Both the position numbers and the translations under genes were made by a program. A stretch of 20,259 bases of DNA from a virus: IMG/VR virus record IMGVR_UViG_3300047560_001181, positions 1 through 20,259 of that record, one strand, 5' to 3'. Shown one piece after another: positions 7,759 through 14,778 of this stretch. The first letter of the stretch is position 1; each line of letters starts with the position of its first letter. The notes beneath the pieces were generated by a model. The model ran no database searches, was not told where the DNA came from, and worked only from the letters and a program-made list of their open reading frames with translations.

Positions 7759-8825
7759 TTTGTGTAGACCCCGATCGCGGGAGCATAGTATACAGGAGAC
7801 CGATCGCGCTCTTCCTGCTCAGCTTGATTGAGGTACTTTTCAGCCTGTCCTTCAAGGTAGGTGATGCGCGCAACATCCACACCGGGAAGCTCGAGCGCCA
7901 TGCGGTGAGACAGCATCATCTGCACAGCCTCATACCAGCGGGTGGGGATCTCCAGCTCATTGGTCAGGTCGCCCACATCCATGATCTGGCGGGAATACCA
8001 CACCACCATCTGCACAAAAGGATTGTCAGGAACTGGCCACAGGTTGATCGTAGCCTGAGGAATCGTGCGATTGAACCAGAACTGGTACGGCTGGTTGGCT
8101 GTGAAGTTCTGATTGGGCAGGTTTGTGTAGTCGTCTCGGTTCAGGCGCGCCATCGGGATCTGGCGGCTCATGTTGCCAACGTAGAACTCACGCACTTGGA
8201 GCGTATTTCCACCGGTTTCACGCATCCGGTAGTATTGCATCGTGGCGCCGGGGTCAATGTCATACCAAAGCCACTGATAATCGACCCAAGTCTCGACTCC
8301 GCAGTCATGCAAGGTCGTCCAGGTCGTTCCATCGTTGGAAACTTCCAGCAAAATGTGGAAATCACCTGAAACACCGGGCGAAATACCGATCGAACCGGCA
8401 TATTGACCATTGTTGTCGCCAAAATTGATGGAAATATTGCCATTTGGGGCGCTTTGAACGTCCACAGTCTCAATATCGTTGTCAAAAGCGTTGGCAACCT
8501 GCCCAGAAGAGGCGTAATAGCCACCGGTGGAGTTCGGTGTGGGACGTTGCATCGTGCGATACAGCGCATTCAGCACGTCATTGCCGCCAACAGGCAACAA
8601 ATACTGGAATTGGTCAGGATTCAGACCATAGACCTTCTTGTCGACAGCCCAGTATTGGATGCCAATGTTGATCAAGCCCTGCAAAACCATGAAAAGCGAC
8701 TCACGCGCCGACACAATTTGCTCAGAAGTCAGCTCTTCAGCCAACTTTCCTGCACGACGAGCGCCGTGATCAATGAAAGTTTGGACGTTGAAGACCTGAT
8801 TTCCGTATGTTCCGCTGTAACTCAT
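7755..8825 (-). CDS. Head-tail adaptor (T7 gp11 / HK97 gp6-like) with inserted discoidin-like domain
   Basis: A 356-aa protein. Residues 1-~95 and ~220-356 read like a connector/adaptor protein that binds below the portal: helical N-terminus (LTSEQIVSARESLFMVLQGL), NPDQFQYLLPVG, then NLPNQNFTANQPYQFWFNR, INLWPVPD, an EIPTRWYEAVQMMLSHRMAL helix and a final helix LEGQAEKYLNQAEQEE. Between them, residues ~100-217 form a beta-rich insert typical of F5/8 type C (discoidin) modules: ANAFDNDIET, ISINFGDN, GSIGIS, LLEVSNDGTTW and YYRMRETGG...VREFYVG. Those modules usually bind sugars, so the insert may decorate the virion neck. Start ATG 8825 has AAAGGAA upstream. The gene is flanked by an HNH and a GIY-YIG endonuclease. 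The adaptor call rests on sequence style and position. Confidence 0.8.
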   Translation of the reverse strand: MSYSGTYGNQVFNVQTFIDHGARRAGKLAEELTSEQIVSARESLFMVLQGLINIGIQYWAVDKKVYGLNPDQFQYLLPVGGNDVLNALYRTMQRPTPNSTGGYYASSGQVANAFDNDIETVDVQSAPNGNISINFGDNNGQYAGSIGISPGVSGDFHILLEVSNDGTTWTTLHDCGVETWVDYQWLWYDIDPGATMQYYRMRETGGNTLQVREFYVGNMSRQIPMARLNRDDYTNLPNQNFTANQPYQFWFNRTIPQATINLWPVPDNPFVQMVVWYSRQIMDVGDLTNELEIPTRWYEAVQMMLSHRMALELPGVDVARITYLEGQAEKYLNQAEQEERDRSPVYYAPAIGVYTK

Positions 8826-8837
8826 TGCATGGTTCCT

Positions 8838-9347
8838 TTAGATCACCGAAAAACTGTTGTTTTTTGAGATGTTTTCTTTGCCACGCAATACACGCATATT
8901 GTTGGGCGTGTGCAAGCCAGAGACCAATTCGCCTTGAAGAGGAATTACATGATCAACATGCCAAGGCTCTTTGTTTTCACGGGTCAGCATTGCCGCTACA
9001 GAGTACAGGCATTTAATTTTCAGCTTGTCAAAATCAGTAAGCCATCCAGGAGTTCGTTGTAATTTTAAGGCTCTACGTTTTGCGGTAGCGGCAGCAGCAA
9101 ATTCTGGTCGTAACTTTTGTCTTTCAAGCTGAAGTTTTTTGGATTTTTCATGGTCTGCATAATAGTACGCGATGGCTTGGGCGCGTCTTTTATCTGCATT
9201 TTTTTGATACTCTGCGGCATAGTCCCGCTTCATGTCCGAGCTTTTCCGCTTGTGATCTCGACTGCAAAACCTTGCATGCGATCTTTTGTGGTCGATATTT
9301 GTGCCACACAACTCGCAGGTCCTGTTTTTGTCGCCGCTAGTTCTCAT
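8838..9347 (-). CDS. Free-standing HNH homing endonuclease
   Basis: A 169-aa basic protein. An N-terminal zinc-finger-like motif (CELCG at 11-15, then C28 and H32) precedes a Lys/Arg-rich helical stretch with AAATAKRRALKLQRTPGW. The C-terminal 41 residues are a clear HNH core: WHVDHVIPLQG (129-139), VSGLHTPNNMRV and ENISKNNSF, giving the Asp-His, His-Asn and Asn/Lys-Asn positions. I start at ATG 9347, which shares a base with the previous stop (TAATG) and has GGAG seven bases upstream; a longer frame reaching to 9458 lies inside the previous gene and is likely spurious. It is a selfish mobile gene inserted between two virion genes without harming them. Confidence 0.9.
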   Translation of the reverse strand: MRTSGDKNRTCELCGTNIDHKRSHARFCSRDHKRKSSDMKRDYAAEYQKNADKRRAQAIAYYYADHEKSKKLQLERQKLRPEFAAAATAKRRALKLQRTPGWLTDFDKLKIKCLYSVAAMLTRENKEPWHVDHVIPLQGELVSGLHTPNNMRVLRGKENISKNNSFSVI

Positions 9348-9886
9348 TACCATACTCCGCCATCTGCGCAATGCCAACGCTTTAACGAGGCTGCTTTTCG
9401 TGTGGGCCGGCCTTTTTCGTCTTTCATGGGTCCGGGCATGCCACTCATTCTTGCACAAAAACTATCGTGCCGAGGCCCTTTTTCCTGTGGAGCCTGTAAG
9501 TTACTGCCAGTTGCGCGATTAAATTTTTTGCGACCTTTTGCAGTCAGTCCAGCACCTTTTTCAACCGACAACTTCTCTCCGCGGCCCACCGCCAAGGACA
9601 CGCCGCCCTTCTTCATTTTGGCGGTTTTTGCTGACTCTCGGAAGGCTTGGGCGGTAGGAGCACCTTTGCTACCCGGCTTGCGCATCTTTTCACCAGAGCC
9701 TTCAGCGATTCTTTCGCGTTTTGCATGAATGTTGGCATACAGACCGCCTTCCTTGAATTTCTTGCCCTCATCGGCTCGAGCGAACTCTTTGCCGACCTTT
9801 TGAGGGATACCGACCTTCTTGGCAAACCCAGGATTGTGGGCTACCGCTTCCATCAAACGATGCTGAGAAGGTGATTTGCTAGGCAT
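9347..9886 (-). CDS. Basic conserved phage protein (DUF6321-like C-terminus)
   Basis: A 179-aa, very Lys/Arg-rich protein of unknown function. The N-terminus (PSKSPSQHRLMEAVAHNPGF, then PQKVGKEF) is a motif I remember from many aquatic phages. A middle segment has FKEGGLYANIH and MKKGGVSL, the KxGG motif found in several genes of this window. The C-terminal part (AGLTAKGRKKFNRATGSNLQ, FCARMSGMPGPMKDEKGRPT, RKAASLKRWHC) is strongly conserved-looking and recalls DUF6321, a name from memory and not checked. Start: two adjacent ATGs at 9889 and 9886. I favour 9886 because AGGTGG is better spaced; either overlaps the previous TGA. The strong positive charge could mean nucleic-acid contact inside the capsid (inference). 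Confidence 0.8.
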   Translation of the reverse strand: MPSKSPSQHRLMEAVAHNPGFAKKVGIPQKVGKEFARADEGKKFKEGGLYANIHAKRERIAEGSGEKMRKPGSKGAPTAQAFRESAKTAKMKKGGVSLAVGRGEKLSVEKGAGLTAKGRKKFNRATGSNLQAPQEKGPRHDSFCARMSGMPGPMKDEKGRPTRKAASLKRWHCADGGVW

Positions 9887-10470
9887 CATGCCACCTGATT
9901 CATTGTTGCGATGACAGAGGGGATTGCAGGATATGCAGGAGACACACTAGAGGGCAAAGCCTCAAGGGTCAAGGTGGCAATTGTCGGCAACCAAACGATT
10001 TCGGCATAGTCGTTGGCATTCATCTCCAAGAAGATGTTCCATGCGGCTACACCATAACCAAAAATGCCAGCACTTTTGCGGGCAGGGATGGTCACTTGAG
10101 TGGCAGAATTTGCTACGTCAGTGCCATTGATTCGGAACCACACAGTCACATCGTTTTGAGCGTTCTCGACGTTCTTGAACTGCGCGCTGAACTGTAGGTT
10201 GTAGACGCCGGTATTGGGCACAACCAAGTGAGAGTTGCTTGCCAGAGTGATTCCATCAGCAACATCAGTTCCGGAGAACGTCATCACAGTACCCGTTGTG
10301 ATGCTTCCAGTCTGGTCATCAGTGCTACTGAAGGCGCCATAAGCGGCATCAAGAGCACGCAAAGCGCTCAACGTGGCTTTGACGTTTGCACCTGACTGAA
10401 CCAAAGGAACAAGCTCTGCGCCTGTCAGCGTTGCCGCTGAGGGCATTGCGGAAATTTTTGTGTCAGCCAT
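9886..10470 (-). CDS. C1q/TNF-like virion protein with fibre-anchor N-terminus
   Basis: A 194-aa protein. Residues 1-40 (KISAMPSAATLTGAELVPLV, then QSGANVKATLSAL) match the N-terminus of the collagen-like fibre at 5223-6713 and probably attach both to a shared virion part. Residues ~50-180 look like a C1q/TNF-type jelly roll: VVPNTGVYNLQFSAQF, DVTVWFRINGTDVANSATQV, GYGVAAWNIFLEMNANDYAE and IVW at the expected strand positions. C1q-like heads in phages usually trimerise and may bind host surfaces or cap a fibre. Its start ATG overlaps the stop of the preceding gene (TGATG). It may be a short fibre or a capsid-attached knob. Confidence 0.8.
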   Translation of the reverse strand: MADTKISAMPSAATLTGAELVPLVQSGANVKATLSALRALDAAYGAFSSTDDQTGSITTGTVMTFSGTDVADGITLASNSHLVVPNTGVYNLQFSAQFKNVENAQNDVTVWFRINGTDVANSATQVTIPARKSAGIFGYGVAAWNIFLEMNANDYAEIVWLPTIATLTLEALPSSVSPAYPAIPSVIATMNQVA

Positions 10471-10703
10471 CAGTTGCTCTCCAGTTCAATTTTGCTTGAG
10501 TCTTCTTGCAAGACATATCCCGATGACTCCATCAGGATGTAATACTTGGTGCGCGCTGAGCCACCATAAAGGTCAACTACGCCGTTGTCACCCACATCAT
10601 CGCCAGGAGTGGCTCCGGCCACGTTTGCGGCGCTTGTGTGCAAAGCAAACCCATCAGTGGTGTTTGCTTGGTTCGCAACCCCGGTGTAGCCAACGTATGG
10701 CAT
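10470..10703 (-). CDS. Small virion-region protein, 77 aa
   Basis: A 77-aa protein beginning MPYVGYTGVANQANTTDGFA and ending with an acidic tail (EDSSKIELESN). It has no cysteines, no membrane segment and a likely beta-strand core (KYYILMESSGYVLQ). Its ATG directly follows the upstream stop (TAAATG), and its own stop overlaps the C1q-like gene, so it is co-translated with proven-looking virion genes. I do not recognise a family; a minor structural or decoration role is inferred from position. Confidence 0.7.
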   Translation of the reverse strand: MPYVGYTGVANQANTTDGFALHTSAANVAGATPGDDVGDNGVVDLYGGSARTKYYILMESSGYVLQEDSSKIELESN

Positions 10704-11006
10704 TTAGATGCCCGCCTGGATCAGATTCATCGTTGCAGTGCCAGAACCAGAGTTCACCAGAACCTTGATACCGGTCACAGGGAATGCATAGTTGCCATCC
10801 TGGTTGTCAGTCTTGCTGGCAATCGTGGGGTGGCTGAACCACGTCGTGAACCCCACAGCAGGGTCATCAAAGGTGTGCTGGACGGTGTAGTTGACCGTGC
10901 CAGTCACAACAACACCAAAGCCCACGTTGAAGGGGCTGATGTTTGTATTCATTACAAGGGCAGAACTTGAACCGGTGCCCGTTTTGGAAACTTGTTGAAC
11001 TTTCAT
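10704..11006 (-). CDS. Small beta-rich virion protein, 100 aa
   Basis: A 100-aa protein (MKVQQVSKTGTGSSSALVMN...) rich in Thr, Val, Asn and Gly with alternating hydrophobic strands (VGFGVVVTGTVNYTVQHTFD, then AFPVTGIKVLVNSGSGTATM). This is a jelly-roll or beta-sandwich style common in capsid decoration and fibre-base proteins. The first gene after the second UUCG-loop terminator, with its SD (AAGGA) touching the terminator's T-run. Probably structural; the exact role is unknown. Confidence 0.72.
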   Translation of the reverse strand: MKVQQVSKTGTGSSSALVMNTNISPFNVGFGVVVTGTVNYTVQHTFDDPAVGFTTWFSHPTIASKTDNQDGNYAFPVTGIKVLVNSGSGTATMNLIQAGI

Positions 11007-11012
11007 GTTCTA

Positions 11013-11017
11013 TCCTT
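11013..11017 (-). promoter_or_regulatory. Shine-Dalgarno abutting a terminator T-run
   Basis: AAGGA directly follows the six-T tract of the terminator at 11018-11043 and lies seven bases before the ATG at 11006. Transcripts that read through the terminator therefore carry a ribosome site right at the foot of the hairpin, which could affect translation of the 100-aa protein. Confidence 0.6.
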
Positions 11018-11043
11018 AAAAAAGCGGGAGCCGAAGCCCCCGC
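11018..11043 (-). terminator. Rho-independent terminator with UUCG loop
   Basis: On the minus strand GCGGGGGC-TTCG-GCTCCCGC forms an eight-pair stem (one G-T wobble) closed by a TTCG tetraloop and followed at once by TTTTTT. It lies seven bases after the stop of the KGG-rich protein gene. Its core GGGGGCTTCGGC is identical to that of the terminator at 12647-12669. Confidence 0.9.
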
Positions 11044-11049
11044 CTTGGT

Positions 11050-12171
11050 TCAGCACTTCACAGCGCCGCCACGCTTCTTGGCGGGTGCAACCGTTACAGA
11101 CTTTTCAGTCTTGGTCACACTGCCAGAGGGCAAGTCAGGCTTTTTGCCAACCCCACCAAAGAAACCTTTGATGCGGTCAATGGCACGCCCGGGTGCGCCC
11201 AAAATGGTGTCGCGCATTGCTTCGTTCTCTTTCTTTTGGTCAGAGTAGAAGCGGTCATACGCGCCTTTGGACAGGTCTTCAGTGCTTCCGGAGTCACCCC
11301 CTACCGACAACTTCTTGACCTTGCCACCCTTTTTGAACGTGCCCGATAAAGCAGTGATGCTTACAGGAGCGGAGGGCTTCTTACGACCTTGGGGCATCTT
11401 ATCGACGTTCCCAGAATCGTTCACCGCACCGCCCCTAGCGTACTTTTTTGTGGCACCGCCTTCGCAGTAACCGCCGGCATTGCCCAGCTTGACACCGCCA
11501 GTCTTCGTGTTGGACTTGCCAGGAGGCGTACCCACCACGTTGTTCTCGACATACTTCATCACAGAGCCGCCGTCTTTGTAGCCAGCAACCTTGTTCAGCT
11601 TGATGTCGCCAGTCTTGGCGGGGACAACGTCCTTCTTGCCACCATCGTGCATCTTGGTATTTTTGTACCCTTCAGCACCGCGGGCAGAAGCCGACTCAGG
11701 GATGATGCCGCTCTTGGAGATGGCGCCACCCTTTTTGAAGCCGCCGCCGTTACCCATCACCACACCGCCGGTCTTGAGACCTTTGTGGGCTTTGGATGCG
11801 GGTTTGGACTCATGAGACTTCAGCTCTTTGCCAATGCCTTTGATGGCTTTCATCTCGGCTTTGTGCTCAGCTTTGGACTCTCCGCCCTCTTTCATCATCG
11901 CCGGAGCGGAAGATGCCATCGGGGGAACAGCCATTGCGCGGCGACGAGCAGCCAAAGGAGGACGAGCCGGACGTGCGGCAGGAGCCATACCACCACGGGC
12001 GGGCATAGCGCCGGACATAGCAGGAGTGATCCCGCCGTCCATCATGTGAGGCATGGACTTATGACCGTGCTCACCTTTGCCCTTCATGGAAACATGACCG
12101 CCCTTTTTCAATTTGAGTTCCACCGTAGGTTCGGTGGTCATCATCTTGACCATAGGTTTGAATTGCCCCAT
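11050..12171 (-). CDS. Lysine/glycine-rich 'KGG-motif' phage protein
   Basis: A 373-aa low-complexity basic protein of unknown function. The sequence is built from recurring xxGG units, many in a Lys context: LKKGGHV, ARGGMA, MKEGGES, LKTGGVV, FKKGGAI, YKDGGSV, TKTGGVKL, YARGGAV, FKKGGKV and a terminal KRGGAVKC. It also has an Ala/Pro/Met/Arg-rich stretch (residues ~50-90) and a Lys-rich helical stretch near 95-130. Similar KGG-repeat proteins are frequent in aquatic phage genomes near capsid genes; I know of no assigned role. Placement between two terminators and after the capsid gene suggests a virion component, possibly internal and DNA-binding. Start ATG 12171 has AAGG eight bases upstream; GTG 12174 is the alternative. 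Confidence 0.8.
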   Translation of the reverse strand: MGQFKPMVKMMTTEPTVELKLKKGGHVSMKGKGEHGHKSMPHMMDGGITPAMSGAMPARGGMAPAARPARPPLAARRRAMAVPPMASSAPAMMKEGGESKAEHKAEMKAIKGIGKELKSHESKPASKAHKGLKTGGVVMGNGGGFKKGGAISKSGIIPESASARGAEGYKNTKMHDGGKKDVVPAKTGDIKLNKVAGYKDGGSVMKYVENNVVGTPPGKSNTKTGGVKLGNAGGYCEGGATKKYARGGAVNDSGNVDKMPQGRKKPSAPVSITALSGTFKKGGKVKKLSVGGDSGSTEDLSKGAYDRFYSDQKKENEAMRDTILGAPGRAIDRIKGFFGGVGKKPDLPSGSVTKTEKSVTVAPAKKRGGAVKC

Positions 12172-12182
12172 CACGGTTACCT

Positions 12183-12632
12183 TCAGCCTTTCTGGGCATA
12201 AACCACGGTGAAGCGGTAGATGCCTTGAGTGGTACTGATCGTGCCGTTCGGATCAACAGTCAGGTAGACGCCGGTGTTTGCACCAACGTCAGCCATAGCG
12301 GCCAATTGAGCGGCAGTGAAGGACAATGCGGCGCGACCACCACCAATGACGTCCGTAGCAGACAGGTACTGAGTACCCGCGGCGGCGGTGCCAATGGTTG
12401 CGTTGATCGCGGTAGCAGTTCCGCCACCCACAGTCTCGTTCTGCACTTGATCAATGAAGAAATTCACGATCTGCGAACCAGAAGGGATGGTCACACTGGT
12501 GCTGGAAGCGGACCCGTCAGCGTTGGTGGTAACGGTGCTCGTCTGCATCGTGACGACGTAGCCGCCGTCAGTGGTGTCAGTCAGAGTACCGGAACCTGCG
12601 CGCAGGGCCGAACCAAAATACGTTTGAGCCAT
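12183..12632 (-). CDS. Beta-rich structural protein, possible head decoration protein
   Basis: A 149-aa protein (MAQTYFGSALRAGSGTLTDT...) rich in Thr, Ala, Gly and Val with alternating strands and no cysteine. It has SSTSVTIPSGSQIVNFFIDQ, then an NATIGTAAAGTQY region and a final IYRFTVVYAQKG strand. This pattern fits a capsid decoration or fibre-base beta sandwich. It is the first gene after the major capsid gene, separated by a UUCG-loop terminator, with a good SD (AAGGAG) eight bases before the ATG. Position right after the capsid protein supports decoration, but no named family was recognised. Confidence 0.72.
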   Translation of the reverse strand: MAQTYFGSALRAGSGTLTDTTDGGYVVTMQTSTVTTNADGSASSTSVTIPSGSQIVNFFIDQVQNETVGGGTATAINATIGTAAAGTQYLSATDVIGGGRAALSFTAAQLAAMADVGANTGVYLTVDPNGTISTTQGIYRFTVVYAQKG

Positions 12633-12640
12633 TGTCTTTA

Positions 12641-12646
12641 CTCCTT
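12641..12646 (-). promoter_or_regulatory. Shine-Dalgarno abutting the capsid-gene terminator
   Basis: AAGGAG starts directly after the T-run of the terminator at 12647-12669 and precedes the ATG at 12632. This is the same hairpin/T-run/SD arrangement as at 11013-11043. Confidence 0.65.
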
Positions 12647-12669
12647 AAAACAAGGGGGCCGAAGCCCCC
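12647..12669 (-). terminator. Rho-independent terminator after the major capsid gene, UUCG loop
   Basis: On the minus strand GGGGGC-TTCG-GCCCCC gives a perfect six-pair stem with a TTCG tetraloop, followed by TTGTTTT. It lies seven bases past the capsid gene stop. No promoter is evident in the remaining bases before the next gene, so downstream genes probably depend on partial read-through, which would give capsid transcripts in excess. Confidence 0.9.
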
Positions 12670-12676
12670 ATAGGGT

Positions 12677-13594
12677 TTAGACGCCGGGGGTGCCGTACAT
12701 TGCACGCCAGTCGGTGAAGCCGACGTCGTAACGCTCGGTCGCCTTGTAGCGCATCGTGTCGGTCTCGAAATCGCCTTCCATCGTCTTTTCCAAGCGACGG
12801 CGCATCAGCAACTTCATGCCTTCCGGAGCGTCGGTCTGCACCCACCATGCGGTGGCGCTGGTCAAACGCGAGATCACAGCGGCACCCTCGTCCAGCAAGC
12901 CGATCGACTTGATGGGGTTGATGTCGTTGTTGGCGTTGCCAGCACGCAGAACGCTCTTCAGCAGAACTTCGGCTTGGAAGACGTTGCCAGGAGCGACCAC
13001 CAGTTGGCGGGGCACCAGACGGATCTTCTTGCCGTTGTTGTCCACAGCCTGACGGATCTGGATCAACATCTGCTCGAGGGAGGTCTGAGACAGGTTGGCG
13101 GCAGTGGTCAGCAGGTTGCTGGCAGTGCCGTTCACGATGGGGTGCGAGGCGCTGTTCAGCGCAACACCGTCGCCACCAGCCGTAGCACCGCCGGTGAAGG
13201 CGTTGTTCAGCACGTTGGCAGACAGGGTTTCCTTGGTCTCAATCAGGGACTGAGCCAAGTGGCGGGCATACACCTGACCGATACGGATGTGGTCGCCGTC
13301 CTCAACCAAAACTTTGGTCAGAGCAAACGCCAAACCGTACACGGAATAGACGTAGCGCTTGAGGAACAGAACACCACCCTGCTGATAGGTCACGGGCGTG
13401 CCGTCAGCCAACAGCGGAGCGGCGCCGAAACCGTACAGAACCGGCTCTTCGTGGTAGTTACGGGGAATGCCTTCTTGTTCGCGGAAAACGCGAGACCATT
13501 CATCGGCACGTTGGTCATAGACTCCATCGAAACACTCGTTGAGGATAGGCTCAACGATGGAACGAAAGTCTGTACTGCGCATTGGAGCGGCCAT
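12677..13594 (-). CDS. Major capsid protein (HK97-fold, Mu gpT-like style)
   Basis: A 305-aa protein that should form the icosahedral shell. Typical capsid text includes an N-terminal helical arm (STDFRSIVEPILNECFDGVY), TYQQGGVLFLKRYVYSVYGL, ALTKVLVEDGDHI (spine-helix region), a VLNNAF plus GVALNSASHPIV loop, LEQMLIQIRQAVDNNGKKIR, LVVAPGNVFQAEVLL, NDINPIKSIG, and a C-terminal YDVGFTDWRAMYGTPGV. Length is normal for gpT-like/HK97-fold coats without a covalent protease domain. A consensus TAAGGAGGA lies eight bases before the ATG and a strong terminator follows the stop, which fits the most abundant virion protein. It follows the scaffold-like gene in the usual head-gene order. Confidence 0.93.
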   Translation of the reverse strand: MAAPMRSTDFRSIVEPILNECFDGVYDQRADEWSRVFREQEGIPRNYHEEPVLYGFGAAPLLADGTPVTYQQGGVLFLKRYVYSVYGLAFALTKVLVEDGDHIRIGQVYARHLAQSLIETKETLSANVLNNAFTGGATAGGDGVALNSASHPIVNGTASNLLTTAANLSQTSLEQMLIQIRQAVDNNGKKIRLVPRQLVVAPGNVFQAEVLLKSVLRAGNANNDINPIKSIGLLDEGAAVISRLTSATAWWVQTDAPEGMKLLMRRRLEKTMEGDFETDTMRYKATERYDVGFTDWRAMYGTPGV

Positions 13595-13601
13595 TTTTTA
13601 G

Positions 13602-13610
13602 TCCTCCTTA
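13602..13610 (-). promoter_or_regulatory. Full-consensus Shine-Dalgarno of the major capsid gene
   Basis: TAAGGAGGA is a near-complete complement of the 16S rRNA 3' end and sits eight bases before the capsid ATG. It overlaps the TAA of the upstream gene. It is the strongest ribosome site in the window. Confidence 0.85.
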
Positions 13611-14204
13611 GATAGCCACCGGGTAGGCGGCGGTGTTTGCGGCAGTGTAGATCTCAGCGAACTGATGTTTAGCAACTGTGGCGCGAACGATGGTGTAGTT
13701 ATCTCCCCAAGCATTGCCGGGGTACGGGGCGAGGTCAACAATTCGCATTTGACCTTGACCATTGGCGCCTTTCAGCGTCGAGGACAGGGTGCATTGCGAC
13801 AAACCGGTGACGTTGGAGCCATCGGTCGTGTTGCTCAGGTCGGCTTGATCGCCGATAGCGGTCTGTGCGACGGAGCCGTCAGCCTGAATTTCATACACGA
13901 TCTGGGGATCTTGATAGAAATAGGCGATGCACGAACCGGTCTGGTATGCCGTGGAGGCAGGCCAGTAGTTCGAAACGCGACGACGACCAGTCGTATCGGT
14001 CCACTCGACGCCATCAAAGGCGCCAACAAAAGCATCACCAGCGGCGGCAATTGCGAGAACGCCGTTGTTGTACTTCACGGGTTGACCTTTCAGGATGTCA
14101 GATCCATAGGCCGAAGAAATACCGTTTGCAAGCGCTTGAGCGCGATCCAGACCGGAAGGATGGAACGCGGGGCGCATGCCGAACGGAGCAGAGGTAGAAC
14201 TCAT
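13608..14204 (-). CDS. Virion-region protein, possible capsid decoration/stabilising protein
   Basis: A 198-aa protein starting MSSTSAPFGMRPAFHPSGLD, directly upstream of the major capsid gene. It is Ala/Thr/Gly/Ser-rich with probable beta strands: SDILKGQPVKYNNGVLAIAA, AFVGAFDGVEW, CIAYFYQDPQIVYEIQADGS, and MRIVDLAPYPGNAWGDNYTI near the end. KGQPVKYNNG followed by DAFVGAFDGVEW recalls small beta-barrel capsid cement proteins whose strands start from such turns, but I cannot name the family. SD TAAGGAG lies five bases before the ATG. Role inferred from style and location between scaffold and coat genes. Confidence 0.75.
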   Translation of the reverse strand: MSSTSAPFGMRPAFHPSGLDRAQALANGISSAYGSDILKGQPVKYNNGVLAIAAAGDAFVGAFDGVEWTDTTGRRRVSNYWPASTAYQTGSCIAYFYQDPQIVYEIQADGSVAQTAIGDQADLSNTTDGSNVTGLSQCTLSSTLKGANGQGQMRIVDLAPYPGNAWGDNYTIVRATVAKHQFAEIYTAANTAAYPVAI

Positions 14205-14218
14205 ATTAACTCCTTATG

Positions 14219-14767
14219 TTAGCCCTCGAATACGGGGGCGTTGTTGGCTTGCTGTTTGTCAATGTTGCCCATGCCGTCGCCTTCCACCTGCAAGAGAGGT
14301 CTACCACGCGAATCCCGCTGACCCTGCAAGTCTTCAAGTCGCATCTGAATCTTCTCAGCCTCTTCGCGTGGGGCTTCGTAGTGCAGTTGCGTCATGACTT
14401 CTTGGTAGACATCCATCGGGAGTTTGAATAGAAGCATCTCGTTACAAGAGATCTGACCAATGTGTTCGCCAGCTTTGAGCTTGTAATTCTGGAACCCAGG
14501 CAAATCGTCCGCCATAACGGGGACGTACCCAAGCCGAATTCGCTTGTCAATGGTGTCGTAAGCATTGGTAGTTGAAAGCCAGCAGACATGCCATCCCGGG
14601 ATTTCCGGAACTTTGGGCAGCGCTGATTGCGTCCACTCATCGCTCCACATCTTGCGACGTTCTTGCTTTGAAATGAACTTTTCCTCTGGCGCCGCACGCG
14701 ACAAATCTTGCGAAGATCTTTGCTCACGACCACCAGCGGAGAGGGATTTTTTTAACCTAGATTCCAT
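14219..14767 (-). CDS. Conserved hypothetical phage head-region protein, 182 aa
   Basis: A soluble mixed alpha/beta protein with a basic N-terminus (ESRLKKSLSAGGREQRS), a central GWHVCWLSTTNAYDTIDKRI block, then LGYVPVMADDLPGF, ISCNEMLLFKLPMDVYQEVM and a charged helix (APREEAEKIQMRLEDLQGQ). The tail is flexible. The start at ATG 14767 was chosen because it has AAGGAA upstream and follows the scaffold-like stop; the frame extends to 14845 but there it would lie inside the scaffold gene. I have seen similar proteins between scaffold and capsid genes in environmental phages, always without a role. A head-assembly helper is possible. Confidence 0.75.
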   Translation of the reverse strand: MESRLKKSLSAGGREQRSSQDLSRAAPEEKFISKQERRKMWSDEWTQSALPKVPEIPGWHVCWLSTTNAYDTIDKRIRLGYVPVMADDLPGFQNYKLKAGEHIGQISCNEMLLFKLPMDVYQEVMTQLHYEAPREEAEKIQMRLEDLQGQRDSRGRPLLQVEGDGMGNIDKQQANNAPVFEG

Positions 14768-14778
14768 GTTCGTATTCC

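Noticed and set aside
9348-9458. Longer start for the HNH gene
   Set aside because: The extra 37 codons lie inside the preceding gene in another frame; ATG 9347 has better SD spacing and a TAATG junction.
11389-12201. 270-aa plus-strand open frame opposite the KGG-rich gene
   Set aside because: It is rich in His, Arg and Thr as expected from an antisense shadow of Lys/Gly codons, and has no recognisable motif.
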